Assembly (NCBI RefSeq): GCF_027257155.1
Contig: NZ_JAPWDU010000002.1
Location: forward strand, 372,001-436,000
DNA: 64,000 nucleotides
From: Cerasicoccus sp. TK19100
GTDB taxonomy: Bacteria > Verrucomicrobiota > Verrucomicrobiia > Opitutales > Cerasicoccaceae
Direction: 5' to 3'
The notes below the pieces were generated by a model, which saw only the letters and a list, made by a program, of their open reading frames with translations, had not been told where the DNA came from and ran no database searches. A program made the position numbers and the translations under genes. Positions 52,958-61,835 of this stretch are shown here, piece by piece (the stretch's first letter is position 1; each line of letters opens with the position of its first letter).

Positions 52958-53406
52958 TGCTGGTACCCCTCCCAGGCTTCGATTCCTCCCTGCAGCCAGT
53001 AGATTTGATCATCAGCCAAATCGGTGCGGAGTTTCTCAGCCGTCTCGCGACTAAGCTGGCATCCCTCTCCATCGCAATAAACCACCACGACTTCGCCGGG
53101 CATCCAAACGGTCAACAGGTCGCCCAGACCGGCGTCCCAATTTTCCAATGAAACATTAACCGCGCCATCAATGTGACCAGCCGCGAATACTTCCGCCCTG
53201 CGCGCGTCCACCCAGATAACACCCGGCATGCTGGCAACATCGTCCGCCGTGCGCATCCAGGCATCCGTGTTGAGAGCGGCTGGAGCCGGTTGCTCATTCA
53301 TGATCGCACTGCCCATCGCACCCGCGAGGGCGAGACCAAGGATCAACAAAACCTGAATCCAAGCTGGCATGAATCGTAAAGCTGATGCTTTCGCTAAACC
53401 TTGCAA
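52954..53406 (-). CDS. membrane-anchored rhodanese
   Basis: 150 residues. An N-terminal hydrophobic segment (about 14-35) anchors the protein or is an uncleaved signal; the rhodanese domain follows with WVDARR and the active-site C111 in VVVYCDGEGCQLSR. It faces the periplasm if the anchor is standard. First of a three-gene operon with MauE-like and DUF1573 genes. Starts 15 bases after the malic enzyme stop on the same strand, so it could be co-transcribed with it. Confidence 0.85.
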   Translation of the reverse strand: MQGLAKASALRFMPAWIQVLLILGLALAGAMGSAIMNEQPAPAALNTDAWMRTADDVASMPGVIWVDARRAEVFAAGHIDGAVNVSLENWDAGLGDLLTVWMPGEVVVVYCDGEGCQLSRETAEKLRTDLADDQIYWLQGGIEAWEGYQQ

Positions 53407-53421
53407 GTGACTAAACCACTT

Positions 53422-55131
53422 TTACGCCGGACGATACGGCAGGTAGTCGGCGTTCCAGATTTTACCGCGTACGAGTGACTCCAGCTCGTCGGCCGAGCCG
53501 ACCGTAGCGAGCCCTTCCTCGTAGGCCTTGGCACCGACGGCGAGCGCGATGGCGTGGCAAACTTCCCGGGCTTTCTCCAATGGCGGCAACAGGCGCGCAG
53601 TTGGGTCTTCCAAAGATGGCGCATGCGCAGCCAGGCATTCGACCGCCGCGAAGATCATCCCGTCGCTGACGGCGGTCGGCTTCGTGGCAACGACACCCAG
53701 GCCGATACCCGGGAAAATGAACGCGTTGTTACACTGGGTGACAGGGATGGTTTTGCCCTGATAAATCGCGTCGTCGAACGGGCTGCCGGTGGCAACCACG
53801 GCGCGGCCTTCTGTCCAGTTAATGACGTCCTGCGGCACGGCCTCGCACTTGCTGGTCGGGTTGCTCAGCGGCATGACAATCGGTCGCTCCGTGCGATCGG
53901 CCATGGAGCGGATAATCGCCTCCGTAAAGGCCCCCGTTTGTGAAGACACGCCAAAGAGCACAGTTGGTGCCGCATGCTTCACAACCTCCGCCAGCGTGAT
54001 GTTCGCCTTGTCCTGAACATCCCATTCGTCGAGCGTCCCGGCTGCCTTCGCGTAAGGCTGCTGGAAGTCTGCGAGGTCTTGGCCTTCTTGCAACAGGCCG
54101 TTAATATCGACGAGGAAAAATCGGCTGTAGGCTTCCTCCTCGGAGAGGCCCTGCTGCTGCATCATCAGGCGGATTTTGTCTGCGATGCCCACGCCCGCCG
54201 TGCCCCCGCCAAGGAAGGCCACGCGTTGATCTTTCAGGTCCTGCCCGGTTGTTTTCAGCGCTGCAAGCAAAGTCGAGAGCGCAACTGCCCCGGTGCCCTG
54301 AATATCGTCGTTAAAGGTGCACAACTGAGGGCGATAGGTATTTAAGATGCGCGTCGCGTTGGCTTTGCCGAAGTCCTCCCAATGCAAAAACACGTGCGGG
54401 AACTTGCGCTTCACGGTGTCGACAAACTGCGCAATAAAGTCGTCGTAGTCTTTGCCGCGCACGCGCTCGTGACGCCAGCCAATGTATTCCGGGTCGTTGA
54501 GCAACGATTCGTTATTCGTGCCAACATCAAGGCCGATAGGCAGGCAGCTGCTCGGGTTCACCCCAGCGCAAATCGTGTAGAGCGCGAGTTTACCCACGGT
54601 GATGCCGATGCCGCCGGCACCTTCATCGCCCAGGCCGAGAATGCGCTCGCCGTCCGTCACGCAAATGACGTCCACGTGCTCGAAGGCACGGTGGTCGAGT
54701 ATCTCTTCCATCCGGTCCCGGTCGGGATAGCTCAGATAGATGCCGCGCGGTTGGTTAAAATTGTGGCTGTAATTGGCAATGGCTTCACCGACGACCGGCG
54801 TGTAAATCAGCGGCACCATCTCACTCACGTGATCCTGCACGAGGCGGTAGAACAGCGTTTCATTGCGATCGAGGAGGTTGTTGAGGAAAATGTTTTTATC
54901 GAGATCACTCGGCTGGCGGTCCAGCTCATCAATCACATCGGTGAGTTGCAGCTCGATGGTTCGCTCCGCGGATGGTAGCAGGCCCTTCAAGCCCAGCTGA
55001 AAACGCTCTTCCCCCGTGAAAGCCAGACCTTTGTTGAGGAACGGATGATGCAGCAGAGGCAGGCCTCGCAGCGGCACGCTCAGGTATTGTTCGCCGGTGG
55101 CGGGATGTGTTTTGGGCAACGCGTCAATCAT
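53422..55131 (-). CDS. maeA: NAD-dependent malic enzyme
   Basis: 569 residues, the usual length of the long NAD-type. YTPVVGEA contains the catalytic Tyr; CTFNDDIQGTG binds metal; AFLGGGTAGVGIAD is the NAD site. It converts malate to pyruvate and CO2. Co-directional with the rhodanese operon; upstream lies the 375-bp regulatory gap at 55132-55506, divergent from the ABC exporter. Confidence 0.93.
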   Translation of the reverse strand: MIDALPKTHPATGEQYLSVPLRGLPLLHHPFLNKGLAFTGEERFQLGLKGLLPSAERTIELQLTDVIDELDRQPSDLDKNIFLNNLLDRNETLFYRLVQDHVSEMVPLIYTPVVGEAIANYSHNFNQPRGIYLSYPDRDRMEEILDHRAFEHVDVICVTDGERILGLGDEGAGGIGITVGKLALYTICAGVNPSSCLPIGLDVGTNNESLLNDPEYIGWRHERVRGKDYDDFIAQFVDTVKRKFPHVFLHWEDFGKANATRILNTYRPQLCTFNDDIQGTGAVALSTLLAALKTTGQDLKDQRVAFLGGGTAGVGIADKIRLMMQQQGLSEEEAYSRFFLVDINGLLQEGQDLADFQQPYAKAAGTLDEWDVQDKANITLAEVVKHAAPTVLFGVSSQTGAFTEAIIRSMADRTERPIVMPLSNPTSKCEAVPQDVINWTEGRAVVATGSPFDDAIYQGKTIPVTQCNNAFIFPGIGLGVVATKPTAVSDGMIFAAVECLAAHAPSLEDPTARLLPPLEKAREVCHAIALAVGAKAYEEGLATVGSADELESLVRGKIWNADYLPYRPA

Positions 55132-55223
55132 GCGAAAAGGGTTATAGCGCGTCGCCGAAATTAGCGAACGGAAAATATTTTCACTTTTATAGCGGCGTCA
55201 TTAATCTGTGACAAAAAGAGGGG

Positions 55224-55252
55224 TTGACGCTGGAAAATTTTGCGCCATGTTC
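55224..55252 (+). promoter_or_regulatory. candidate promoter of the leader ORF
   Basis: TTGACG (55224-55229) followed 17 bases later by a weak -10 at about 55247-55252. It precedes a small ORF with a good ribosome site. Confidence 0.35.
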
Positions 55253-55279
55253 TTATTTTTTACGAAAGGACCCAGAGCC

Positions 55280-55399
55280 ATGATAAAGAATCCACCGCAC
55301 CATATTTCCGGCCAACAGCTAGCCAACGACTGCGGTTTTATGATTCTTATCGCATCGATGAATGCTCTCGCCGCTCCGGGTCTTCGCCGCAACGACTGA
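55280..55399 (+). CDS. small leader ORF before an intrinsic terminator
   Basis: 39 residues, beginning MIKNPPHHISGQQ and ending LRRND, from an ATG with a strong ribosome binding site AAAGGA (55265-55270) at good spacing, which is unusual in this window. It ends 26 bases before a terminator hairpin. It has no runs of one amino acid as in classic biosynthetic attenuators. It may be a leader peptide that controls the terminator, or a small RNA. Annotated as a possible gene only. Confidence 0.45.
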   Translation: MIKNPPHHISGQQLANDCGFMILIASMNALAAPGLRRND

Positions 55400-55425
55400 T
55401 CGTAAACGATCCATCTGCGACACGC

Positions 55426-55460
55426 GCCCGGGACTCACTAAGCCCGGGCCTTTTTGTTTT
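55426..55460 (+). terminator. terminator between the leader ORF and the ABC exporter
   Basis: GCCCGGG (55426-55432) and CCCGGGC (55443-55449), 10-base loop, followed by CTTTTTGTTTT. A CCGGG word within the leader ORF (about 55376-55380) could compete with the left arm, giving an alternative structure. Confidence 0.7.
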
Positions 55461-55506
55461 CTAATTTTCCAACTGAACGCTGAATCATTGTAACTGACTG
55501 CACGCC

Positions 55507-57795
55507 ATGTCCTCCGAGACTCAATCACGCCACCAAATGGACCGCCAGATCGTCGAACGATACGCGGGCCAACCTTCGCAAATCCCCAAAGCGCTCATCG
55601 ACCGGGTAAAATCACTGAACAACGGCCGCGGGCCGCTGCTGTATGCCTTGGCCGACCTCGACGCGATGGGCAAGCTGCAGCAGGGCTGGCTGGTGCTCGG
55701 GCATGACGAGGTATTTTACTTTTCCTCGGAAAACGACACCGATCCCGACCGCATCAAGCGCAATGAGGTCGAGGCCGTCACTGAGCTGCCCGGCCTTAGC
55801 TCCAGCGCCCTGCTCTTCCTGCGCAACGACTCGCGCCTGCCGCTGATGCAGGTCAATTACTCCCGCCGGCAAAAGCAGGCCATGGAGAACATTCGCTTCG
55901 TTGTCGATCAGCAGCTCAAGGGGCACAGCGTCTCGCCTGAGGATGCCGACCGTGCCTATGTGCAGGCTGTCAGCGCCAAGATCAAGGACTCGCAGTCCTC
56001 GGTCATGTCGGACCAGTTTCAGATCATTAAGCGGCTCATGGGCTACGTGTTGCCTTACCGCAAGGAGGTCATCATCGGCTTTGTTTGCGCACTGATCTAT
56101 ACCGCGATCAACCTCGTCACGCCTTACGCGACGAAGTATCTGATCGATCAGGTGCTCAACCCGCTGGACACGGGGGAGATCACCAGCGAAACCGCGGGCA
56201 AGGTGGGCGTCATCATCCTTGTCGCCCTGGCCGTGCTTTATCTGGTGCGCGAAGTTTGCGTGTGGATCCGCCTCAAGTGGCTGGCCTACCTGGGCGAATA
56301 CGTGGCGCACGATTTGCGACGCGATCTTTACGGCCACTTGCAAAAGCTGAGCCTGACCTTCTTTTCCAAGAAGCAAACGGGCAGCATCATCAGCCGTGTC
56401 AGTTCGGATACCGACCGGCTGTGGGACTTCATTGCCTTCGGTGTGGTGGAATCTACGCTGGCGATCATCATGCTCATTGGCTTGGGCGCGATGCTGATCG
56501 GCATGGACTGGCAGCTCGGCCTAATCCTGGTGCTGCCAATCCCCGCCTACCTGTATGCGTTTTACCGCCACAGTAAGCACATCAACCAATACTTCCTGAA
56601 GGCCTGGCGCAAGTGGTCGGACGTGACCGCGGTGCTCTCGGACACCATCCCGGGCATGCGCGTAGTCAAGGCCTTCGGCCAGGAAAGCCGTGAGGTAAAC
56701 CGCTTTGGCGAACGCAATGACAAGGCCTTCGAGAGCTTTAAGTCCGTGCACGATGTGTGGACGAAATTCTGGCCCTTGCTGATGGGCACGGTGCACTTCG
56801 TGACGCTGATTGTGTGGGCCGTCGCCCTGCCCCGTGTCATGGGTGAATGGGGGCAACCGCTCTCGATCGGCACCTTCGTCGCTTACCTGATGTATATGGG
56901 CTTGTTCTTCCAGCCGCTGCAAACGCTGGGGCAGCTTACGCGCATGCTCAACCGCGCGGTCAGCTCGGCACACCGTGTTTTCGAGATCATGGACACCGAG
57001 CCCGATCCAGCCCTCTCCGGCGAACGCAGCCACGTGGATGACGTCAAAGGCGACATCGTCGTCGACAACGTCAACTTCTCCTACGATGGCGTCCACGAAA
57101 CGTTGCGGAATATTAATTTCCACATCAAGCCGGGTGAAATGATCGGCCTCGTCGGCCCCTCGGGTGCCGGCAAAAGCACGATTACCAACCTCATTGCGGG
57201 CTTTTATCAAGCCACGGGTGGCAAGGTGCTCGTCGATGGCCGGGACTTGTCAGAAGTGGACATTTCCAGCTACCGCCACCACCTCGGCATGGTGCTGCAG
57301 GAGTCGTTCTTGTTTCACGGCTCGTTGTTGGAAAACATCCGCTACGGCCAGCGCGACGCCAGTTATGAGGACGTGATCGCCGCCTCCCGCGCGGCTAACG
57401 CCCACGACTTCATCTGCCGTTTGCCACTGGGTTACGATACCGTGGTCGGCGAGCGCGGGCACACGCTCTCCGGCGGGGAGCGCCAACGCATTTCCATCGC
57501 GCGCGCCATCCTGCACAACCCGAAGATTCTCATCCTCGACGAGGCCACGAGTAACGTCGACACCGAGACCGAGCGGAAAATCCAGGAAGCGCTGAACCAC
57601 CTCGTCCGCGGACGCACGGTGATCGCGATTGCCCACCGCCTGAGCACACTCAAGCAGGCTGACCGCCTGCTCGTAATGAAAGATGGCCAGCTCGTTGAAG
57701 AAGGCACGCATCAAGAACTGCTTGAGCTAGAAGACGGCGTTTACCGCAAACTACACGACATGCAAACCGAGCTGCACGAGCAGTTCGCGATCTAA
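55507..57795 (+). CDS. ABC exporter fused to an N-terminal domain, DUF1854 partner type
   Basis: 762 residues. Residues 1-170 are a soluble N-terminal domain not found in ordinary exporters (GPLLYALADLDAMGKLQQGWLVLGHDEVFYFS). Then six membrane helices (about 175-460) and an ATPase: Walker A GLVGPSGAGKST with K556, signature HTLSGGERQRIS, Walker B LILDEATSN. The family is annotated in databases as a cyanophycin-metabolism-associated ABC transporter, always beside a DUF1854 protein as here; no cyanophycin gene is in this window. Substrate unknown. Confidence 0.85.
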   Translation: MSSETQSRHQMDRQIVERYAGQPSQIPKALIDRVKSLNNGRGPLLYALADLDAMGKLQQGWLVLGHDEVFYFSSENDTDPDRIKRNEVEAVTELPGLSSSALLFLRNDSRLPLMQVNYSRRQKQAMENIRFVVDQQLKGHSVSPEDADRAYVQAVSAKIKDSQSSVMSDQFQIIKRLMGYVLPYRKEVIIGFVCALIYTAINLVTPYATKYLIDQVLNPLDTGEITSETAGKVGVIILVALAVLYLVREVCVWIRLKWLAYLGEYVAHDLRRDLYGHLQKLSLTFFSKKQTGSIISRVSSDTDRLWDFIAFGVVESTLAIIMLIGLGAMLIGMDWQLGLILVLPIPAYLYAFYRHSKHINQYFLKAWRKWSDVTAVLSDTIPGMRVVKAFGQESREVNRFGERNDKAFESFKSVHDVWTKFWPLLMGTVHFVTLIVWAVALPRVMGEWGQPLSIGTFVAYLMYMGLFFQPLQTLGQLTRMLNRAVSSAHRVFEIMDTEPDPALSGERSHVDDVKGDIVVDNVNFSYDGVHETLRNINFHIKPGEMIGLVGPSGAGKSTITNLIAGFYQATGGKVLVDGRDLSEVDISSYRHHLGMVLQESFLFHGSLLENIRYGQRDASYEDVIAASRAANAHDFICRLPLGYDTVVGERGHTLSGGERQRISIARAILHNPKILILDEATSNVDTETERKIQEALNHLVRGRTVIAIAHRLSTLKQADRLLVMKDGQLVEEGTHQELLELEDGVYRKLHDMQTELHEQFAI

Positions 57796-57821
57796 ACAAG
57801 CTTCTAAAAAAGGACACAACC

Positions 57822-58298
57822 ATGACCACTCATACCGCCCCCCTCCAACTAGCCTCCTGCGGTGCGGGCCGACTGACCGCCTGGCGCGAAGGCGTGGACG
57901 CCGTCGTCGTGCGGCCCGTTAAGTGCTTTCCGCTCAGCGAGCCCGGGCACTACCTGTCACTGCGCAATGACAAAAACGAGGAAATCGCCTTCATCGCCAG
58001 TCCGGCCGAGCTGGACAAGGCCTCAGCCCAAGCTCTGAACGAGGCAATTACCGCCGGCAGCTTCACCTTTGACGTGACAGCGATTATCGAGATCAAAACG
58101 GATTTCGAGCTTCGTGCCTGGAAGGTGGAAACCGCAGCCGGTCCCCGGGACTTCCAAACCGCGCTCGATGCCTGGCCCCGCAATGTCGATGCTGGTGGCT
58201 ATCTGGTAGAGGACGTTTTCGGCGATCTTTATCGAATTCCCGCCATTGACAAGCTGGACAAGGCTAGCGCCAAGCAACTTTGGATGTTCGTCGGGTAA
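57822..58298 (+). CDS. DUF1854 protein, partner of the ABC exporter
   Basis: 158 residues, soluble. The N-terminal part AGRLTAWREGVDAVVVRPVKCFPLSEPGHYLSLRNDKNEEIAF matches the DUF1854 family, which is found with the exporter upstream; the gap is 26 bases. A ribosome site AAGGA lies before the ATG. Likely a regulator or accessory of the transporter. Confidence 0.85.
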   Translation: MTTHTAPLQLASCGAGRLTAWREGVDAVVVRPVKCFPLSEPGHYLSLRNDKNEEIAFIASPAELDKASAQALNEAITAGSFTFDVTAIIEIKTDFELRAWKVETAAGPRDFQTALDAWPRNVDAGGYLVEDVFGDLYRIPAIDKLDKASAKQLWMFVG

Positions 58299-58300
58299 CC

Positions 58301-58603
58301 CTAAGCGATGCCGAGATTGACGTGGCTCAGATACAGTTGATCAATGAAACGCTGGACTGAGTCGCGCCCCTCGAAATCGTAAAGTTTCGCACTTGATGGC
58401 AGCGTTCCGCCAATAATGAGCAAAAAAAGCATGCACTCTTTGGCGTCTTTGTATTTTAACTCCAGATGATACGAAAATTTTAGCACCTCATTGTGAACCT
58501 GAGTGCTTGTCGCATCGTATAGATAAGTCAGTTTAGCCCGAAGGGTTTCAATCTTATCGCTCACATCTGTGAGGTTACATTCTTTAACTAAAGCTTTTTC
58601 CAC
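58301..58603 (-). CDS. small AT-rich ORF, possible Spo0E-like
   Basis: 100 residues. The central helices SDKIETLRAKLTYLYDATSTQVHNEVLKFSYHLELKY resemble the two-helix pattern of Spo0E-type phosphatases, but the SQELD signature reads SYHLE, so identity is doubtful. The ORF is more AT-rich than all neighbours, which suggests foreign origin. Convergent with the DUF1854 gene, two bases away. No clear promoter. May be a real small gene. Confidence 0.45.
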   Translation of the reverse strand: MEKALVKECNLTDVSDKIETLRAKLTYLYDATSTQVHNEVLKFSYHLELKYKDAKECMLFLLIIGGTLPSSAKLYDFEGRDSVQRFIDQLYLSHVNLGIA

Positions 58604-59018
58604 AGAAATATAGGTGAAATATACTACTAGCCTACCAACTTCCCCCTCATAATCAAGGTGAATTTGTAAAAAAATTCTTTAGTTTTACAAATCGCATCAT
58701 CGCCACAGCAATCAATCAAACAATTAACTCATCAAAAGATGGGCAAAACGGTAAAATTCATTTACCGACACCAAACAGGCAAAATGCATTAGATTTTCCT
58801 GACAAATTTGACACAAAAACCAAACAACAGCATTCGCTGAAGTTAATCACACACTCAGATCACCCAATCCGCTTCGTAATGCATTTTGGCATTCAGAAAA
58901 AGTTGAGCATCGCCAACGGACAAAAGGGCTAAAACCGCCCTTGACTTGTTGGTCCCGTTCAGCAGACTCCCCGCCTTTTGCAAATGTGAGCGCCAACCGG
59001 CGTAAAGGCCGACAGGCA
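58604..59018. other. AT-rich intergenic region with a hairpin before ileS
   Basis: 415 bases, much more AT-rich than the surroundings up to about 58900. It holds a perfect 10-bp inverted repeat ATTTGTAAAA/TTTTACAAAT (58662-58671, 58683-58692). A possible ileS promoter TTGACT is near 58941. No T-box signature (the AGGGTGGNACCGCG block and terminator pair) was seen. No other gene found. Confidence 0.5.
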
Positions 59019-61811
59019 ATGGAATTAAAAGACACTCTAAATCTCCCGGACACCAATTTTCCCATGCGGGGAAATCTGGTAAAACGCGAACCGTCTCGCC
59101 TCGATCATTGGCGCAAAATGGGGCTCTATGAAAAGATTCAGGAGCAGAACGCCAACGGTCCGTCCTTTATTTTACACGATGGCCCCCCGTTCACCAATGG
59201 GGACGTCCATATCGGCACCGCGCTGAACAAGATCCTCAAGGACTCGATTCTTCGCTACAAGTCCATGCAGGGATTCCGCTCACCTTACGTGCCCGGCTGG
59301 GATTGCCATGGCTTGCCGATCGAGTTCAAGGTCACCAAGGAGCTTCGCGAAAAAGGCAAAGATCTCTCCCCCGCCGAACTGCGTAAAGCCTGCGCCGACT
59401 TCTCCGCCTCCTTCATCGAGACGCAACGCGGCCAGTTTAAGCGCTTGGGCGTCCTCGCCGACTGGGATGAGGAATATAAGACCATGAAGCCCGAATACGA
59501 GGCCACGATCCTGCGCACCTTTGCCTCGTTCGTGGAGCAAGGGCTCGTCTATCGCAGCAAGAAGCCAGTCTATTGGTCGATCCCTTGCGAAACCGCCCTC
59601 GCCGAGGCCGAAGTCGAATATCACGACCACGTCAGCCCGTCAATCTGGGTGCGCTTCGAAATCCCCGGCCATCAGTTCCTGCACGTCGACGGCCCGCTGT
59701 ATATCGTCATCTGGACGACGACTCCCTGGACGCTGCCTGCGAACCTCGCCGTCGCCGTCCACCCGGACTTGGAATACGTCGAGGTAAAGCACAACGGCGC
59801 GACCTACCTGGTTGTGGCTCAGCTGGCCGAGAATTTCATCGAAAATTGCGAGCTAGAAGGCGCGACCCAGGGTGAGAAGCACCTTGGCCGCAAGCTGGAA
59901 AGCCTACAGGCCAACCACCCCTTCATCGACCGCAAGAGCCCGGTCGTGTTGGCGGACTATGTCACCACCGAATCCGGCACCGGCTGCGTCCACACCGCCC
60001 CGGGTCACGGTCTGGAAGACTACCTTACCGGCCTCAAATACGACCTCGAAATCTACTGCCCGCTGGACGACAAGGGCTGCTACGTCGACGACGGCCAAGT
60101 CCCGGCAGAGCTCGTTGGCGTAACGGTTCTGGAAACCAAGGGTAAGTGTCCGGCGAACATCGAAGTCCTGAAGATTCTCGAAGAGAAGCAAGCGCTAATG
60201 AAGTGCAAGCGCTACGAGCACAGCTACCCGCATTGCTGGCGCTCGAAGACGCCCGTGATTTTCCGTGCGATGGACCAGTGGTTCGTTTCGCTCGATGCGC
60301 ACCACATGCGCGATAAAGTCCTCCAGCAGATCGACGAAGTTAAGTGGTCGCCGGAAGCCGGCATCAAGCGCATCCGCGGTGCCGTGGAAACCCGGCCCGA
60401 CTGGTGCATCAGCCGCCAGCGATCCTGGGGCGTACCGATCCCCGTCTTCTACGACGAGGACAAGAACCCGCTGCTCGACCAAAAAGTCATCTGCGCACTG
60501 GCCGACAAGGTCGCTGAGCAAGGTACCAATATCTGGTTCGAGCAATCCGCCGCCGAGTTGCTCGATGGCATCGATCTGCCCGCCGACTTCGCTGGCAAGG
60601 AGCTGACCAAGGGCGGCGACACACTCGATGTGTGGATCGACTCAGGCTGCTCGCACCGCGCCGTGCTGCAGCAGAGCGAAAAGCTCAGCTGGCCGGCCGA
60701 CCTTTACCTCGAAGGCAGCGACCAGCATCGCGGCTGGTTCCAAAGCTCGATCTGGACCGGTGTGATCGCCGACGGCAAGGCACCTTATAAGAGCGTCGTC
60801 ACCCACGGCTTCATCGTCGACGAAAAGGGCGAAAAAATCTCCAAGTCCAAGGGCGCGATGAGCTCCGATGGCTGGGTGAAGAAATTTGGCGCGGACATCA
60901 TGCGCCTGTGGGTCGCCTCGCAGGACTACCGTGGAGACATCCGCCTGTCCGAGAACCACTTCAAGCTCGTATCGAACGTCTATCGTGGCGTCCGCAATAC
61001 GTTGATGTATCAGCTCGGCAACCTCGCAGGTTTTAATTACGAGACCGACGCCGTAAAACCCGCGGACCTGACTCCCATCGATCAATGGGCGCTGATGCAG
61101 ACCGCAGGCTTCGTTGAGCGCGTCACGGCCGCCATGGAAACGTATGAATTCCACAAGGCCTATCAGGAGATCGACCGCTTTGTCGGCGTGACTCTGTCGC
61201 GTTTTTACCACGCGATCCTCAAGGACCGCCTGTACACTTTTGCCCCGACCTGGACCGAACGCGCGTCCTCGCAAACCGCAATCTACCAAATCTTCCGTGC
61301 TTTGGCCCGCGTGATCGCGCCAGTGCTGACCTTTACCTCCGACGAAGCCTGGAGCTTCCACGTAAGCGGTGAGGAACTAGCCGACGACAGCATCCACCTA
61401 CAGCCCTGGCCCAAGGCGAGCGACTTCCAGTTTGACGCCCAAGTTGCGGCCGATATCGACGCGATTATCAACTTCCGCGAAGAAAAGGTGAACCTGCCGC
61501 TTGAAAAATTGCGCGAAGACAAGGTAATTGGCGCGAATCTTGAAGCAAAGGTTTCGATCAGCGCCATGGAAGAAGACGCGCTGCTCAAACTTCTCAAGCA
61601 GTATGAAACCGAATTGCCGGAACTATTTATCGTCTCACAAGTCACCTTGGACACCAAAGCCGAGGGTGAGCCCGAAGTGACCGCAGCCCATGCGGATGGT
61701 GAACGTTGCCCACGCTCCTGGCGCTGGGTTCCCGAGCTGGTTTCAGCCGGGGATTTTGGCAACGTCTCTCCCCGCGACCGCGACGCACTTAAGGCGTTGA
61801 ATCTCATTTAA
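59019..61811 (+). CDS. ileS: isoleucyl-tRNA synthetase, degenerate C-terminal zinc site
   Basis: 930 residues from the ATG at 59019; the frame is open upstream to 58941 but that part has no match. Signature HIGH reads H64-I-G-T67 in GPPFTNGDVHIGTALNK; KMSKS reads K606-I-S-K-S610. The editing domain is present (TTTPWTLPANLA). The C-terminal zinc finger, normally CxxC ... CxxC, reads CPRS at 897-900 and SPRD at 917-920, keeping only the first cysteine, with normal spacing. It charges tRNA-Ile. First gene of the ileS-dksA-lspA operon. Confidence 0.95.
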   Translation: MELKDTLNLPDTNFPMRGNLVKREPSRLDHWRKMGLYEKIQEQNANGPSFILHDGPPFTNGDVHIGTALNKILKDSILRYKSMQGFRSPYVPGWDCHGLPIEFKVTKELREKGKDLSPAELRKACADFSASFIETQRGQFKRLGVLADWDEEYKTMKPEYEATILRTFASFVEQGLVYRSKKPVYWSIPCETALAEAEVEYHDHVSPSIWVRFEIPGHQFLHVDGPLYIVIWTTTPWTLPANLAVAVHPDLEYVEVKHNGATYLVVAQLAENFIENCELEGATQGEKHLGRKLESLQANHPFIDRKSPVVLADYVTTESGTGCVHTAPGHGLEDYLTGLKYDLEIYCPLDDKGCYVDDGQVPAELVGVTVLETKGKCPANIEVLKILEEKQALMKCKRYEHSYPHCWRSKTPVIFRAMDQWFVSLDAHHMRDKVLQQIDEVKWSPEAGIKRIRGAVETRPDWCISRQRSWGVPIPVFYDEDKNPLLDQKVICALADKVAEQGTNIWFEQSAAELLDGIDLPADFAGKELTKGGDTLDVWIDSGCSHRAVLQQSEKLSWPADLYLEGSDQHRGWFQSSIWTGVIADGKAPYKSVVTHGFIVDEKGEKISKSKGAMSSDGWVKKFGADIMRLWVASQDYRGDIRLSENHFKLVSNVYRGVRNTLMYQLGNLAGFNYETDAVKPADLTPIDQWALMQTAGFVERVTAAMETYEFHKAYQEIDRFVGVTLSRFYHAILKDRLYTFAPTWTERASSQTAIYQIFRALARVIAPVLTFTSDEAWSFHVSGEELADDSIHLQPWPKASDFQFDAQVAADIDAIINFREEKVNLPLEKLREDKVIGANLEAKVSISAMEEDALLKLLKQYETELPELFIVSQVTLDTKAEGEPEVTAAHADGERCPRSWRWVPELVSAGDFGNVSPRDRDALKALNLI

Positions 61812-61835
61812 CCTTTACTTAAACTCACACACATC

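Noticed and set aside
55320-55399. Possible tmRNA, because the leader ORF contains an AND...ALAA-like string
   Set aside because: No tRNA-like ends, no CCA terminus and no stop after ALAA; the match is short and probably chance.
58604-59018. T-box leader upstream of ileS
   Set aside because: No T-box sequence, no specifier loop and no paired terminator found.
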